A stretch of DNA of 32,294 nucleotides from Pseudomonadota bacterium (GTDB lineage: Bacteria; Pseudomonadota; Gammaproteobacteria; Burkholderiales; Burkholderiaceae_C), in NCBI GenBank assembly GCA_021805805.1, contig JAJZEB010000028.1, positions 1 through 32,294 of the forward strand, written 5' to 3'. The notes beneath the pieces are model-generated. The model did not search any database, had not been told where the DNA came from, and saw only the letters and a list, made by a program, of their open reading frames with translations. The position numbers and the translations under genes were made by a program. Positions 25,016 through 32,294 of the stretch are shown piece by piece; the first letter of the stretch is position 1, and each line of letters starts with the position of its first letter.

Positions 25016-27103
25016 TCAGGCGAAGCTCCGGCCTTCTTCGGCGAGCTTGCGCAACAGCGGGGCCGGTTGCCACCAGTCGAAGGCGCCTGGCTCGGCAGCG
25101 AAGCGGCGCAGCGTGCGCACCACGTTGAACAATCCCACCTCGTTGGCGTAGCACATGGGCCCGCCGCGGCGCGCTGGGAAGCCATAGCCGTTGAGATAGA
25201 CCAGGTCGACGTCCGAGGCGCGCACGGCGATGCCTTCGTCGAGGATGTGCGCGGCCTCGTTGACCAGCGCGAACACGCAACGCTGGACGATTTCCTCGTC
25301 GCTCACCGTGCGTGCGCGCACGCCCCTGGCGATGCGGTAGTCGGCCACGATCCGGTCGACCACCGGGTCGGGCAGGGCCTCGCGGGCGCCGGGCAGGTAG
25401 CGGTACCAACCGGCACCGGACTTCTGTCCGAAGCGGCCGAGTTCGCACAGCTTGTCGGCCACGACCGGGTCGTGCGGCACGCCGGCTTCGGCGGCCTTGC
25501 GCTTGCGCGTGGCCCAGCCGATGTCCAGGCCCGCCAGATCGTTCATGCGGAACGGGCCCATGGCAAAGCCGAAGCGCTCCAGCGCCTGGTCGATCTGCTG
25601 TGGCGTGGCACCGGCGACGATGAGCGCATAGGCCGCTGCGCCATAGCGCGCCAGCATGCGGTTGCCGATGAAGCCGTCGCAGACAGCCGAGACCACCGAG
25701 ACCTTGCGGATCTGCTTGCCCAGGGACATCGCGGTCACCATCACGTCGTTGGCGGTTTGCTCGCCACGCACGATCTCCAGCAGGCGCATGACGTTGGCCG
25801 GGCTGAAGAAGTGCAGGCCCAGGACGTCCCGCGGGCGGCTGGTGAAGCCGGCGATCGTGTTGATGTCGAGGTACGAGGTGTTGGACGCCAGAATGGCGCC
25901 GGGCCTGCAGACCGCGTCAAGCTGCCTGAACACCTTTTCCTTCACGTCCATCTGTTCGAACACCGCTTCGATCGCCAGGTCAACGTCCTTGAAGTCAGCG
26001 TAGTCGAGCGTCGGGGCGATCAGGGCCATGCGCTGTTCCACCTGCTCGGTGGTCAGCCTGCCGCGCCTGGCGCTGTTGTCGTAGTTGCGGCGGATGGTGG
26101 CCAGCCCCCGGTCGAGCGCCTCCCGATCGGCTTCCAGCAACACCACCGGAAGGCCGACGTTCAGGAAGTTCATGGTGATGCCTCCACCCATGGTTCCGGC
26201 ACCCACGACACCCACCTTCCGGATGGGGCGCGACGGTGTGTCGGCCGCAATGTCGGGCAGCTTGCCGGCGGCGCGCTCGGCCGCGAACACGTGGCGAGCC
26301 GCGCGTGACTCGGGGGTGTTCATCAACGCGAAGAACGCCGCGCGTTCGCGTCGCAGGCCTTCGTCGAAAGGCTGGGTCACGCTGTCGGCCACGGCTTCCA
26401 TGCAGGCCAGCGGTGCGGGAAGTCCCTTGGCCGCTGCCTTCACGTTGGTGCGGGCGAACTGCAGGAACGCGTCGGTGCCGGCGGTCGGCATGTTCACGTC
26501 GCGCAGGCGGCGCAGCGGCCGGCCTTCGGCGACAACCTGTTCCGCCAAGGCCACTGCCGCGGCGAGCACGTCGGTGTCCACCACCTGGTCGAGCAGGCCG
26601 GTGCCTTCGAAGGTGGCGGCCTTCTGCGGCGCACCCGAGACGATCATGTTCAGCGCCGCTTCGAGCCCGATGGCGCGCGGCAGCCGCTGCGTGCCGCCGG
26701 CGCCGGGCAGCAGACCGAGCTTGACTTCGGGCAGGCCCAGGGTGGCGTCTTTGTGCGCCACGCGGAAATGGCAGCCCAGTGCAAGTTCGAGCCCGCCCCC
26801 CAGGGCATGCCCCGCGATGGCGGCCAGCACCGGCTTGCCGGAGTTCTCCAGCGCATGGATCACGTCGGGAAGGTGGGGCGACATGGACGAACGCGGCGTG
26901 CCGAACTCGCGCACGTCGGCTCCGCCGGAAAACTGCCGCTCGCCACCGGTGAGCACGATGGCGGTGACGGCCGGGTCGGCCAGGGCGCGGTCGAGCCCGT
27001 CGACGATGCCTGTGCGCAGTGCGTGTCCCAGGCCGTTGACGGGCGGGTTATGCAGGGTGAGCACGGCCACCGGGCCGTGCAAGGTGTAGTCGACCGTGTT
27101 CAC
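25016..27103 (-). CDS. Fused enoyl-CoA hydratase / 3-hydroxyacyl-CoA dehydrogenase
   Basis: This 695-residue bifunctional beta-oxidation enzyme is of the PimF/FadJ type. The N-terminal crotonase domain has Glu106 and Glu126 (GGGLELALG and [11 protein letters not shown]), both needed for hydration. The dehydrogenase domain begins near 295 with the NAD motif GAGTMG (301-306) and has the catalytic His431 and Glu443 ([15 protein letters not shown]). A duplicated C-terminal helical domain follows to the end. It is the first gene of an operon with the thiolase, kinase, ligase and oxidoreductase. A palindrome shared with two other promoters lies 70-84 bp upstream. Confidence 0.95.
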   Translation of the reverse strand: MNTVDYTLHGPVAVLTLHNPPVNGLGHALRTGIVDGLDRALADPAVTAIVLTGGERQFSGGADVREFGTPRSSMSPHLPDVIHALENSGKPVLAAIAGHALGGGLELALGCHFRVAHKDATLGLPEVKLGLLPGAGGTQRLPRAIGLEAALNMIVSGAPQKAATFEGTGLLDQVVDTDVLAAAVALAEQVVAEGRPLRRLRDVNMPTAGTDAFLQFARTNVKAAAKGLPAPLACMEAVADSVTQPFDEGLRRERAAFFALMNTPESRAARHVFAAERAAGKLPDIAADTPSRPIRKVGVVGAGTMGGGITMNFLNVGLPVVLLEADREALDRGLATIRRNYDNSARRGRLTTEQVEQRMALIAPTLDYADFKDVDLAIEAVFEQMDVKEKVFRQLDAVCRPGAILASNTSYLDINTIAGFTSRPRDVLGLHFFSPANVMRLLEIVRGEQTANDVMVTAMSLGKQIRKVSVVSAVCDGFIGNRMLARYGAAAYALIVAGATPQQIDQALERFGFAMGPFRMNDLAGLDIGWATRKRKAAEAGVPHDPVVADKLCELGRFGQKSGAGWYRYLPGAREALPDPVVDRIVADYRIARGVRARTVSDEEIVQRCVFALVNEAAHILDEGIAVRASDVDLVYLNGYGFPARRGGPMCYANEVGLFNVVRTLRRFAAEPGAFDWWQPAPLLRKLAEEGRSFA

Positions 27104-27172
27104 GGGTGTCTCCGTTGTCGGAAGAGAAGGGTGCCTCGGCCATGGGTCGCCCCACGCCTGGGTTCAGCAAAG

Positions 27173-27187
27173 AACTGCATTGCAGAA
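27173..27187. promoter_or_regulatory. Operator-like palindrome (hydratase/dehydrogenase operon copy)
   Basis: AACTGC-ATT-GCAGAA, one mismatch from the symmetric TTCTGCNNNGCAGAA. On the minus strand it follows directly on a possible -10 hexamer TATGTT (27186-27191), the same layout as at 31316-31334. It shares the 14-mer GTTCTGCAATGCAG with the copy at 31316-31330. A clear -35 element is not seen. The rest of the 267-bp gap between 27104 and 27370 holds no recognised gene. Confidence 0.65.
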
Positions 27188-27370
27188 CATAGTTTCATCG
27201 GTTAGCGCATCATAACGGCAATCGATTCGCGCAACCATGTCATGCTCGCCACCCCGCGCGGCGAACGCAGCCACCTGATCAACAACGGCCAGAAGTGCTG
27301 GCGCAGCAGGCGCTGGCGCGCGTAGGGCCGGTGCCCGGACGCGAAGGCCAAGTGCCGGCGGCTCGCGTCT

Positions 27371-28261
27371 TCAACGAGGCAGCGTGTCCTCGATCAAGCG
27401 CACGACCTCCAGCAGACGCGGACGCACCTCGCCGAGCAGGAACTCGGGCGAGAGGTTGTACGACGGACCGCCGACGTTGACGGCCATGAGCGGCAGGCCG
27501 TTGCCCGGGTCGAAGGCACGCGCAATGCCGTTGACCTCCTTGTTCCAGTCGCCGAACGAGCAGGCCACGCCCAGCGTGCGGTAATCCTCGATCGCCTTGT
27601 TCACGCCAGCCTGGATGCCGGGCCAGGCCAGGTGGTCGAGTTCGCGAATCTGTTCCAGCGCCTGCTCGCGCTCGGTCGCGGACACGGAGGCCAGCCAGGC
27701 GCGCCCCATGGCCGAGGTTGCCAGCGGCATGCGCGAACCCACGTCCAGCGTGAGTGTGAGCGCTGCGCTGCTGCGGCAATTCTCCAAATAGATCATCGAA
27801 AGCTTGTCGCGAACGCCCAGCGACACTGCAGCGCCGGAAAAATTGGCCAGATCCTGCATCATCGGGCGTGCGATCTTGCGCACGTCCAGCCGCGTGAGCA
27901 GCGCGCTTCCCAGCGCCAGGCAGGCGGTACCCAGACGGTAGCGCCCGCTTTCCTTCACATGGATCAGGTAGCCCAGCTTGGTCAGCGTCATCGTCAGGCG
28001 CGAGACCGTGGACTTGGGCAGCGCGCAACGAACCGCGAGTTCCTGGTTGCTCAGGGTCGTCTCGCCGTTGCGGAAGCACGCCAGAACCTCCAGGCCGCGC
28101 GCCAGCGCCGTGACGAAGTGGCGATCTTCCTTGGGCTTGCAGGCGGGAGCCGGGCGCTTGGGAGGGGCGGTGCGTTCGGCGGTGCCCACCGCGGGTGCCG
28201 CCGGCGCGGGCGGGGCGGTGTCTGGGTTCAAAATGGATCTCCGTTCTGCAACACGAGACAT
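27371..28261 (-). CDS. IclR family transcriptional regulator
   Basis: This 296-residue regulator has an extended Pro/Ala-rich N-terminus (about 50 residues), a winged helix (ALARGLEVLACFRNGETTLSN, then LPKSTVSRLTMTLTKLGYL) and the IclR effector domain (GSRMPLATSAMGRAWLASVS, then GVNKAIEDYRTLGVACSFGDW). The ATG at 28261 has no strong ribosome site. A TTG at 28231 preceded by GGAG is a possible alternative start, trimming the disordered N-terminus. It lies between two catabolic operons on the same strand, so it is the obvious candidate to bind the palindromes shared by them. A half-site GTTCTGCAA lies at 28243-28251 near its own start. Confidence 0.92.
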   Translation of the reverse strand: MSRVAERRSILNPDTAPPAPAAPAVGTAERTAPPKRPAPACKPKEDRHFVTALARGLEVLACFRNGETTLSNQELAVRCALPKSTVSRLTMTLTKLGYLIHVKESGRYRLGTACLALGSALLTRLDVRKIARPMMQDLANFSGAAVSLGVRDKLSMIYLENCRSSAALTLTLDVGSRMPLATSAMGRAWLASVSATEREQALEQIRELDHLAWPGIQAGVNKAIEDYRTLGVACSFGDWNKEVNGIARAFDPGNGLPLMAVNVGGPSYNLSPEFLLGEVRPRLLEVVRLIEDTLPR

Positions 28262-28307
28262 CACTGTACCCGGATCGTCCAGAGGCCAAATTGGGAGCTT
28301 TCATCAG

Positions 28308-28327
28308 GGTATACCTGAGCATACCTG
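28308..28327. repeat. Tandem decamer repeats upstream of the iclR gene
   Basis: GGTATACCTG (28308-28317) is followed directly by AGCATACCTG (28318-28327); ATACCTG recurs with a 10-bp period, one helical turn. GGTATACC is itself palindromic. The site is 47-66 bp upstream of the regulator start and may be an operator or activator site for it. Confidence 0.45.
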
Positions 28328-28352
28328 TCGCTGCTCGACCGCGCGCTGACGC

Positions 28353-28829
28353 TCAGGGGTAGTGGCGCGACACCATCTCGGCCACGCAGGCCGGCTTGCT
28401 GCTGCCTTCGACTTCCACCAACGCCTGCCAGACCACCTGGGCGCCGCCGTGCGGCAGCGCTTCAACGGCCTGCAGCGTGAAGCGCGCGCGAATGCGGTCG
28501 TCGACTCGCACCGGCGCCATGAAACGCACCCGGTTGAGGCCGTAGTTCACCGCCATGCGGGTGCCGTGCACGGTGATGCAGCCTTCCGACAGAGCCGGCA
28601 GCAGCGACAGCGTCAGATAGCCATGCGCGATGGTCGTGCCGTAAGGCGATTCCCGGCGGGCGCGCTCAGGGTCGACGTGAATCCACTGCAGGTCGCCGGT
28701 GACTTCGGCGAAGCGGTTGACCCGTTCCTGGGTGATCGGCATCCAGTCGCTGACGGCAAGCTCTTCGCCGACGAGCGCGGCCAGAGCGTCCAGGCTCCGG
28801 GCCTCGAAAACCTGCTTGCCGGTGTCCAT
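28353..28829 (-). CDS. MaoC-type (R)-specific enoyl-CoA hydratase
   Basis: This is a 158-residue hot-dog-fold protein. The hydratase-2 motif is visible, with Asp46 and His51 (GDLQWIHVDPERA) followed by GTTIAHGYLTLSLLP. It hydrates a 2-enoyl-CoA with R stereochemistry. The ATG at 28829 or the GTG just before it at 28832 could start translation; both lie at the edge of a perfect hairpin (28831-28858) and no normal ribosome site is present. It is the third gene after the acyl-CoA dehydrogenase pair and supplies a hydratase besides the fused enzyme. Confidence 0.9.
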   Translation of the reverse strand: MDTGKQVFEARSLDALAALVGEELAVSDWMPITQERVNRFAEVTGDLQWIHVDPERARRESPYGTTIAHGYLTLSLLPALSEGCITVHGTRMAVNYGLNRVRFMAPVRVDDRIRARFTLQAVEALPHGGAQVVWQALVEVEGSSKPACVAEMVSRHYP

Positions 28830-28830
28830 C

Positions 28831-28858
28831 ACAGCGCCAGCACCCGTTCTGGCGCTGT
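28831..28858 (-). repeat. Perfect 10-bp hairpin abutting the maoC start codon
   Basis: ACAGCGCCAG (28831-28840) and CTGGCGCTGT (28849-28858) form a perfect inverted repeat with an 8-base loop, directly next to the ATG at 28829. It lies in the 118-bp gap after the acyl-CoA dehydrogenase gene. In RNA it would sequester the translation-initiation region. No U-run follows, so a terminator role is unlikely. Confidence 0.7.
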
Positions 28859-28947
28859 TGCGCCCTCCACTGCGACAGGGTCGAACGGGTTCATGCGCAT
28901 CCTTGCGTTGGAGGAGGTGTCCGCGCCGCGAGCGTCGCGGGGCGGGT

Positions 28948-30078
28948 TCAGTCGGCGCCGAGCGCGACGTAGCGCGCGAGGTGGTGGTCCTCGTCGCCGA
29001 ACTGGTGGTCGATCATCACCAGGCGCTTGGCGTAATGGGCCAAGGGCAGCTCCCAGGTCATTCCGATGCCGCCGTGCATCTGGATGCTCTCTTCGGCCGT
29101 GCGGGTGCCGACTCGCCCGATGGTGTACTTCGCGGCCGACAGCGCGCGCTCGCGTGTGGTTCGATCGGCGTTCATCGCGGCAGCTGCGTTGATCACCGCC
29201 GAGCGCGCCTGCTCGATGTCCAGCAGCACGTCGGCCATGCGGTGCTGCAGGGCCTGGAAGCTGCCGATGGGTACGCCGAACTGTCGGCGTGTGCGCAGGT
29301 AGTCAAGCGTATGTTGCCTGGCGACGTCCATCGCCCCCACGGCTTCGGCGCACAGCGCCAGCAGACCCCAACCCACCGCCTGCTCCAGCACGGCCAGGCC
29401 ATGGCCCTCCTCGCCCAGCAGTGCGGTGGCGGGCAATGGCACCTTGTCGAACGTCAGTTCGGCCACACGGCCGCCATCGACGCGGCGATAGCCCTGCCGG
29501 GTGATTCCCGTCGTGTCGGCAGGCACGAGGAACAGGGAGATGCCGTTTTCGTCGTCCACCCCAGCGCTGCTGCGGGCGCTGACGAGCAGCAGGCCAGCGG
29601 CTTCGCCGTGCAGCACCACGCCCTTGGTGCCGTCGAGCCGGTACCCGTCGGCGGTCTTTGTGGCCTGCAGTCCCACGTAGGCCAGTTCGTAGTGTCCGCC
29701 GGCTTCGTCGTGTGCCAGGGCCGCGACAGTGCTGCCGTCCAGGATGCCGCCGAGCCGGGCCTTGTGGGCGTCGCTGCCCGCGGCGACGATGGCGCGACCC
29801 ACCACCAGCGCACCCAGGAAAGGTTCGATGACCAGGCCCTTGCCCAGGTGCTCGAACACCACGGCCACGTCGAAGGCGTCGCCCCCGAAGCCGCCCACGT
29901 CTTCGGGGAACAGCGCACCGATTGCGCCCAGCGCGGAAAGGCCGTTCCAGACTTCGGCGCTGTAGCCGGTTGCCGATTCCGCGGCGGCGTGGCGCGCCGC
30001 GATGGGGTACTGCTCGGCGAGGAATCGGTCCAGAGTGTCGGCGAGCATGCGCCGGTCTTCGGTGTGTTCAAAGTTCAT
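28948..30078 (-). CDS. Acyl-CoA dehydrogenase, PimD-like small subunit
   Basis: This 376-residue acyl-CoA dehydrogenase begins MNFEHTEDRRMLADTLDRFL, like PimD-type subunits. FAD-domain landmarks are RTRRQFGVPIGSFQALQHRM and the C-terminal QMHGGIGMTWELPLAHYAKR. The residue aligned with the catalytic Glu of the partner lies in LLALCAEAVGAMD and is not clearly retained. In known heteromeric acyl-CoA dehydrogenases such as ChsE4-ChsE5, one subunit provides the base and FAD sits at the interface. The gene starts 9 bp after its partner's stop, supporting an alpha2beta2 enzyme. Confidence 0.9.
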   Translation of the reverse strand: MNFEHTEDRRMLADTLDRFLAEQYPIAARHAAAESATGYSAEVWNGLSALGAIGALFPEDVGGFGGDAFDVAVVFEHLGKGLVIEPFLGALVVGRAIVAAGSDAHKARLGGILDGSTVAALAHDEAGGHYELAYVGLQATKTADGYRLDGTKGVVLHGEAAGLLLVSARSSAGVDDENGISLFLVPADTTGITRQGYRRVDGGRVAELTFDKVPLPATALLGEEGHGLAVLEQAVGWGLLALCAEAVGAMDVARQHTLDYLRTRRQFGVPIGSFQALQHRMADVLLDIEQARSAVINAAAAMNADRTTRERALSAAKYTIGRVGTRTAEESIQMHGGIGMTWELPLAHYAKRLVMIDHQFGDEDHHLARYVALGAD

Positions 30079-30087
30079 GGTCGCGCG

Positions 30088-31284
30088 TCACAGTCCGAGG
30101 ATCATCTTGGAGATGATGTTCTTCTGGATTTCGTTGGAACCACCGAAAATCGACAGCTTGCGGTGGTTGAAGTACTGGGAAGCGGCGACCTTGGCTTCTT
30201 CGGGTCCTGACCATGGGCCTGCGTAACCTGCATGCAGGGCCTCTTCGACGAAGGCCAGCGCGTAGGGCCCCATCGCGCGGCGCATCAGCGAGAGCATTTC
30301 CTGGCGGATCTCCGTGCCGCGGATCTTGAGCATGGAACTCTCCGCGCCCGGCACGCCGCCGCCTTCCGCGGCGACGATCATGCGCAAGTTGGTGGTCTTC
30401 ATGTTCTCCAGGTCGATCTCGACCCTGGCAAGGCGGGTGGCGAACATCGGGTCCTGCAGCAGCGGCTTGCCCTTGTGCGTCACGCGCGAAGCCGCCGACT
30501 TGAGCTGCTCCAGTCCGGCGATCGAAAAGCCCACGCCAGCGATGTTGGTCCGCTCGTAGGTCAGCAGGTATTTCGCACAGGTCCAGCCCTTGTTTTCCTC
30601 GCCGACCAGGTTTTCCGCCGGAACCTTCACGTCGGTGAAGAACACCTCGTTGACCTCGTGTTCGCCGTCCAGCGTGATGATCGGACGCACATCGACTCCG
30701 GGGCTGTTCATGTCGATCAGCAGGAAGCTGATTCCCTCCTGCTTCTTGGCGTCGCGGTCGGTCCGCACCAGGCAGAAGATCATGTTGGCGTGCTGGCCCA
30801 GCGTTGTCCAGGTCTTCTGGCCGTTGACGACGTAGTGCTCGCCTTCGCGCACAGCCGTGGTTTTCACTCCGGCCAGATCGGAACCGGCTCCCGGTTCCGA
30901 GTAGCCCTGGCACCACCAGTCCTCGCCGCTGAGGATGCGCGGCAGCCAGCGGCGCTTCTGCGCCTCGCTGCCGTACCTGATCAGCACAGGGCCGAGCATG
31001 CCGACGCCGAAGGGCACGATGCGCGGCGTATGGGCCAGCGCGCATTCGAGTTCGAAAATGAACTTCTGCACCGCCGTCCAGCCCGGACCGCCGTACTGCA
31101 CGGGCCAGTGATTGGCCAGCCAGCCGCGGGCGTTGAGGATGCCGTGCCATTCCTCGATGTCGGCCTTGCTCAGGTGCAGGCCGTCGCGCACCTTGGACGA
31201 CAGCCGTTCGGGCAGGTGTCTCCGGAGGAAGTCGCGCACCTCGGCGCGAAAGGCCTCTTCCTCCGGAGTGAAGTTCAGATCCAT
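30088..31284 (-). CDS. Acyl-CoA dehydrogenase, PimC-like large subunit
   Basis: This 398-residue subunit resembles pimeloyl-CoA dehydrogenase large subunits: MDLNFTPEEEAFRAEVRDFL, WWCQGYSEPGAGSDLAGVKT, NGQKTWTTLGQHANMIFCLV and GEHEVNEVFF. Glu244 in LLTYERTNIAG is the probable catalytic base. The ATG at 31284 has GGAG six bases upstream, and the longer frame up to 31323 would include the operator. It is the first gene of an operon with the small subunit and MaoC. The pair would introduce the 2,3-double bond in an unidentified acyl-CoA; pimeloyl-CoA, other dicarboxylyl or alicyclic acyl-CoAs are candidates. Confidence 0.92.
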   Translation of the reverse strand: MDLNFTPEEEAFRAEVRDFLRRHLPERLSSKVRDGLHLSKADIEEWHGILNARGWLANHWPVQYGGPGWTAVQKFIFELECALAHTPRIVPFGVGMLGPVLIRYGSEAQKRRWLPRILSGEDWWCQGYSEPGAGSDLAGVKTTAVREGEHYVVNGQKTWTTLGQHANMIFCLVRTDRDAKKQEGISFLLIDMNSPGVDVRPIITLDGEHEVNEVFFTDVKVPAENLVGEENKGWTCAKYLLTYERTNIAGVGFSIAGLEQLKSAASRVTHKGKPLLQDPMFATRLARVEIDLENMKTTNLRMIVAAEGGGVPGAESSMLKIRGTEIRQEMLSLMRRAMGPYALAFVEEALHAGYAGPWSGPEEAKVAASQYFNHRKLSIFGGSNEIQKNIISKMILGL

Positions 31285-31315
31285 TCCATTCTCCGTCACT
31301 GAAAATGGTCCAGTG

Positions 31316-31330
31316 TTCTGCAATGCAGAT
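31316..31330. promoter_or_regulatory. Operator-like palindrome (acyl-CoA dehydrogenase operon copy)
   Basis: TTCTGC-AAT-GCAGAT, one mismatch from TTCTGCNNNGCAGAA. It overlaps the -10 element and predicted transcription start of the promoter at 31329-31357, the position expected for a repressor. Confidence 0.65.
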
Positions 31331-31357
31331 TATCAGCTTCTTGCTCCTATTGGACAA
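31329..31357 (-). promoter_or_regulatory. Sigma-70 promoter of the acyl-CoA dehydrogenase operon
   Basis: On the minus strand TTGTCC (31357-31352) and GATAAT (31334-31329) are exactly 17 bases apart, with the predicted start near 31322 and a leader of about 38 nt. A second palindrome, CTATTG-GA-CAATAG (31347-31360), covers the -35 element. Confidence 0.7.
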
Positions 31358-31363
31358 TAGAGC

Positions 31364-32294
31364 TCAGACCTCGCCCGGCTGCATGCGCGCGGCCAGCGCC
31401 AGCAATTCGCGCGCGCGCTCGCCGAGTTGCCGGTAGCGGTGCATCGGCAGGCGCAGATCAAGTTCGTGGTGGCGCGCCATATCGGCCAGCAGCACGCGCT
31501 GCTGGCGCACCAACTCGCGCGCCGCGGGAACCTCGCGCAGCGCCGTGTCCAGCTCGGCGTACATCGCTTCGCCAGGATGGAAGAAGCGCAGATGCGATGG
31601 CGCGTTCTGCAGCAGACCGAGGATATGCGAATCCAGGTTCAGGTGCCGCGTATAGGCCAGTGCCAGCGCGGAGTCCGCACCTGCCGGACGCCAGTGCCGG
31701 AGTCGGGCCAGCAGCTGCGGCAACTTCGCCGCCGGCACCGCGCGCGCGATGCCCCATCCCTGCACTTGGCGAATTCCCAGCGCGCGCAGGATCTCGATGA
31801 CCTGCGCGTTCTCGGCCCCCTCGGCGACCAGCTGCACGTGCAGCCCGTGGGCGAGTTCGTGCACGCTTCGCACGAAGGCGATGTCCTGAAGATTGCGCGC
31901 GATCTCGCGCACGAAAGCCTGGTCGAGCTTGATCTCGTCGATCGGCAACCCACGCAGGCGCAGCAGACTGGAATGTCCTGTGCCGAGGTCGTCGATGGCC
32001 AGGCGTACTCCCATGGCGCGCAGCAGCGTGAGCTGGCGAAGCGCGGCATCGCGGCTGAGCAGCTCGCCGCGCTCGAGGATTTCCAGCGTGAGCCGGCTCG
32101 GATGCAGGCCGTGACGTTGAAGGCAAGCCGCGACGCGCCTCGCAAGATCCGGCTCGCCCAGCGAAAGCGGCTCCACATTCACCGACACGCCCAGGCCCGC
32201 CAGCCCCTGCAGCTCCCATTGCGCCAGTTGGTGCAACGACGCATCGACCACGCCGTCCAGCAGGCGCCGGTGCTGGCGCGAGTCGAGCTGACCG
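31364..32294 (-). CDS. EAL-domain protein, C-terminal part (runs off the right edge)
   Basis: The frame is open to the window end, so the N-terminus, including the EAL motif itself, is outside. Visible c-di-GMP phosphodiesterase elements, counted from the Val codon at 32251, are Asn25 (VNVEPLSL), Glu57 (LEILE), Asp87-Asp88 (IDDLGTGHSSL), Lys109 (IKLD) and Glu144 (VAEGAE). The main metal and base residues are therefore kept, although the motifs vary (DDLGTGH for DDFGTGY). A helical tail of about 110 residues rich in His, Arg and Leu follows the domain. It hydrolyses or binds c-di-GMP; upstream sensory domains are unknown. Confidence 0.85.
   Translation of the reverse strand, partial: GQLDSRQHRRLLDGVVDASLHQLAQWELQGLAGLGVSVNVEPLSLGEPDLARRVAACLQRHGLHPSRLTLEILERGELLSRDAALRQLTLLRAMGVRLAIDDLGTGHSSLLRLRGLPIDEIKLDQAFVREIARNLQDIAFVRSVHELAHGLHVQLVAEGAENAQVIEILRALGIRQVQGWGIARAVPAAKLPQLLARLRHWRPAGADSALALAYTRHLNLDSHILGLLQNAPSHLRFFHPGEAMYAELDTALREVPAARELVRQQRVLLADMARHHELDLRLPMHRYRQLGERARELLALAARMQPGEV

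Noticed and set aside
27240-27370. Possible eroded gene in the gap before the iclR stop, with plus-strand peptide SHLINNGQK or minus-strand RPYARQRLLRQHFWPLLIRW
   Set aside because: Both are short, have no recognisable family and no clear frame continuity; I cannot separate them from chance open frames in GC-rich DNA.
1-32294. CRISPR arrays, tRNA or rRNA genes, insertion sequences, prophage or defence genes
   Set aside because: I looked for regular spaced repeats, tRNA-like cloverleafs, transposase motifs and terminal inverted repeats and saw none.

Overview
The window looks like a GC-rich betaproteobacterial chromosome (Rhodocyclales or Burkholderiales type). The basis is a complete dmp/aph-type phenol operon with a DmpR-class activator, a CoA-dependent beta-oxidation cluster of the pim type, Liv-type transport and strong G/C third-position preference. 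The genus cannot be fixed from the sequence alone.

Region 1 (1-6210, minus strand) is an uninterrupted dmpKLMNOPQB-C operon. It holds the six-gene multicomponent phenol hydroxylase, the ferredoxin that reactivates the ring-cleavage enzyme, catechol 2,3-dioxygenase, and the first 59 codons of 2-hydroxymuconic semialdehyde dehydrogenase, which runs off the left edge. Region 2 (6211-8931) is the control region: a near-consensus sigma-54 promoter for dmpK, upstream palindromes that overlap the likely sigma-70 promoter of the divergent dmpR-like activator gene, and a GntR/FCD regulator whose start overlaps the activator stop (ATGA). Region 3 (9162-14551) holds a soluble chemoreceptor, a TrpB2-type PLP enzyme, a dicarboxylate/amino-acid:cation symporter and, on the other strand, a short-chain dehydrogenase whose usual Ser-Tyr-Lys catalytic residues are absent.

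Region 4 (15130-19672, plus strand) is a complete branched-chain-amino-acid-type ABC importer (livHMGF plus a binding protein). Its leucine codon choice (CTC-rich) differs from the CTG-rich genes around it, which suggests separate origin. Region 5 (19725-31284, minus strand) is a catabolic cluster for an unidentified carboxylic acid. It contains a PimC/PimD-like heteromeric acyl-CoA dehydrogenase pair, a MaoC hydratase, an IclR regulator, a fused enoyl-CoA hydratase/3-hydroxyacyl-CoA dehydrogenase, a thiolase, an APH-family kinase of the LvaA/ACAD10-11 kind, an acyl-CoA ligase and a quinone oxidoreductase. Two genes expected beside the kinase, an ACAD10/11-type dehydrogenase and an SDR, survive only as short remnants. 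Region 6 (31364 to the right edge) is the 3' part of an EAL-domain gene.

The most interesting pattern not explained by the gene list is a shared palindrome, TTCTGCNNNGCAGAA. It occurs upstream of the liv operon, upstream of the hydratase/dehydrogenase operon, and over the start region of the acyl-CoA dehydrogenase operon. It suggests one regulon, probably run by the IclR protein, that joins import to beta-oxidation.
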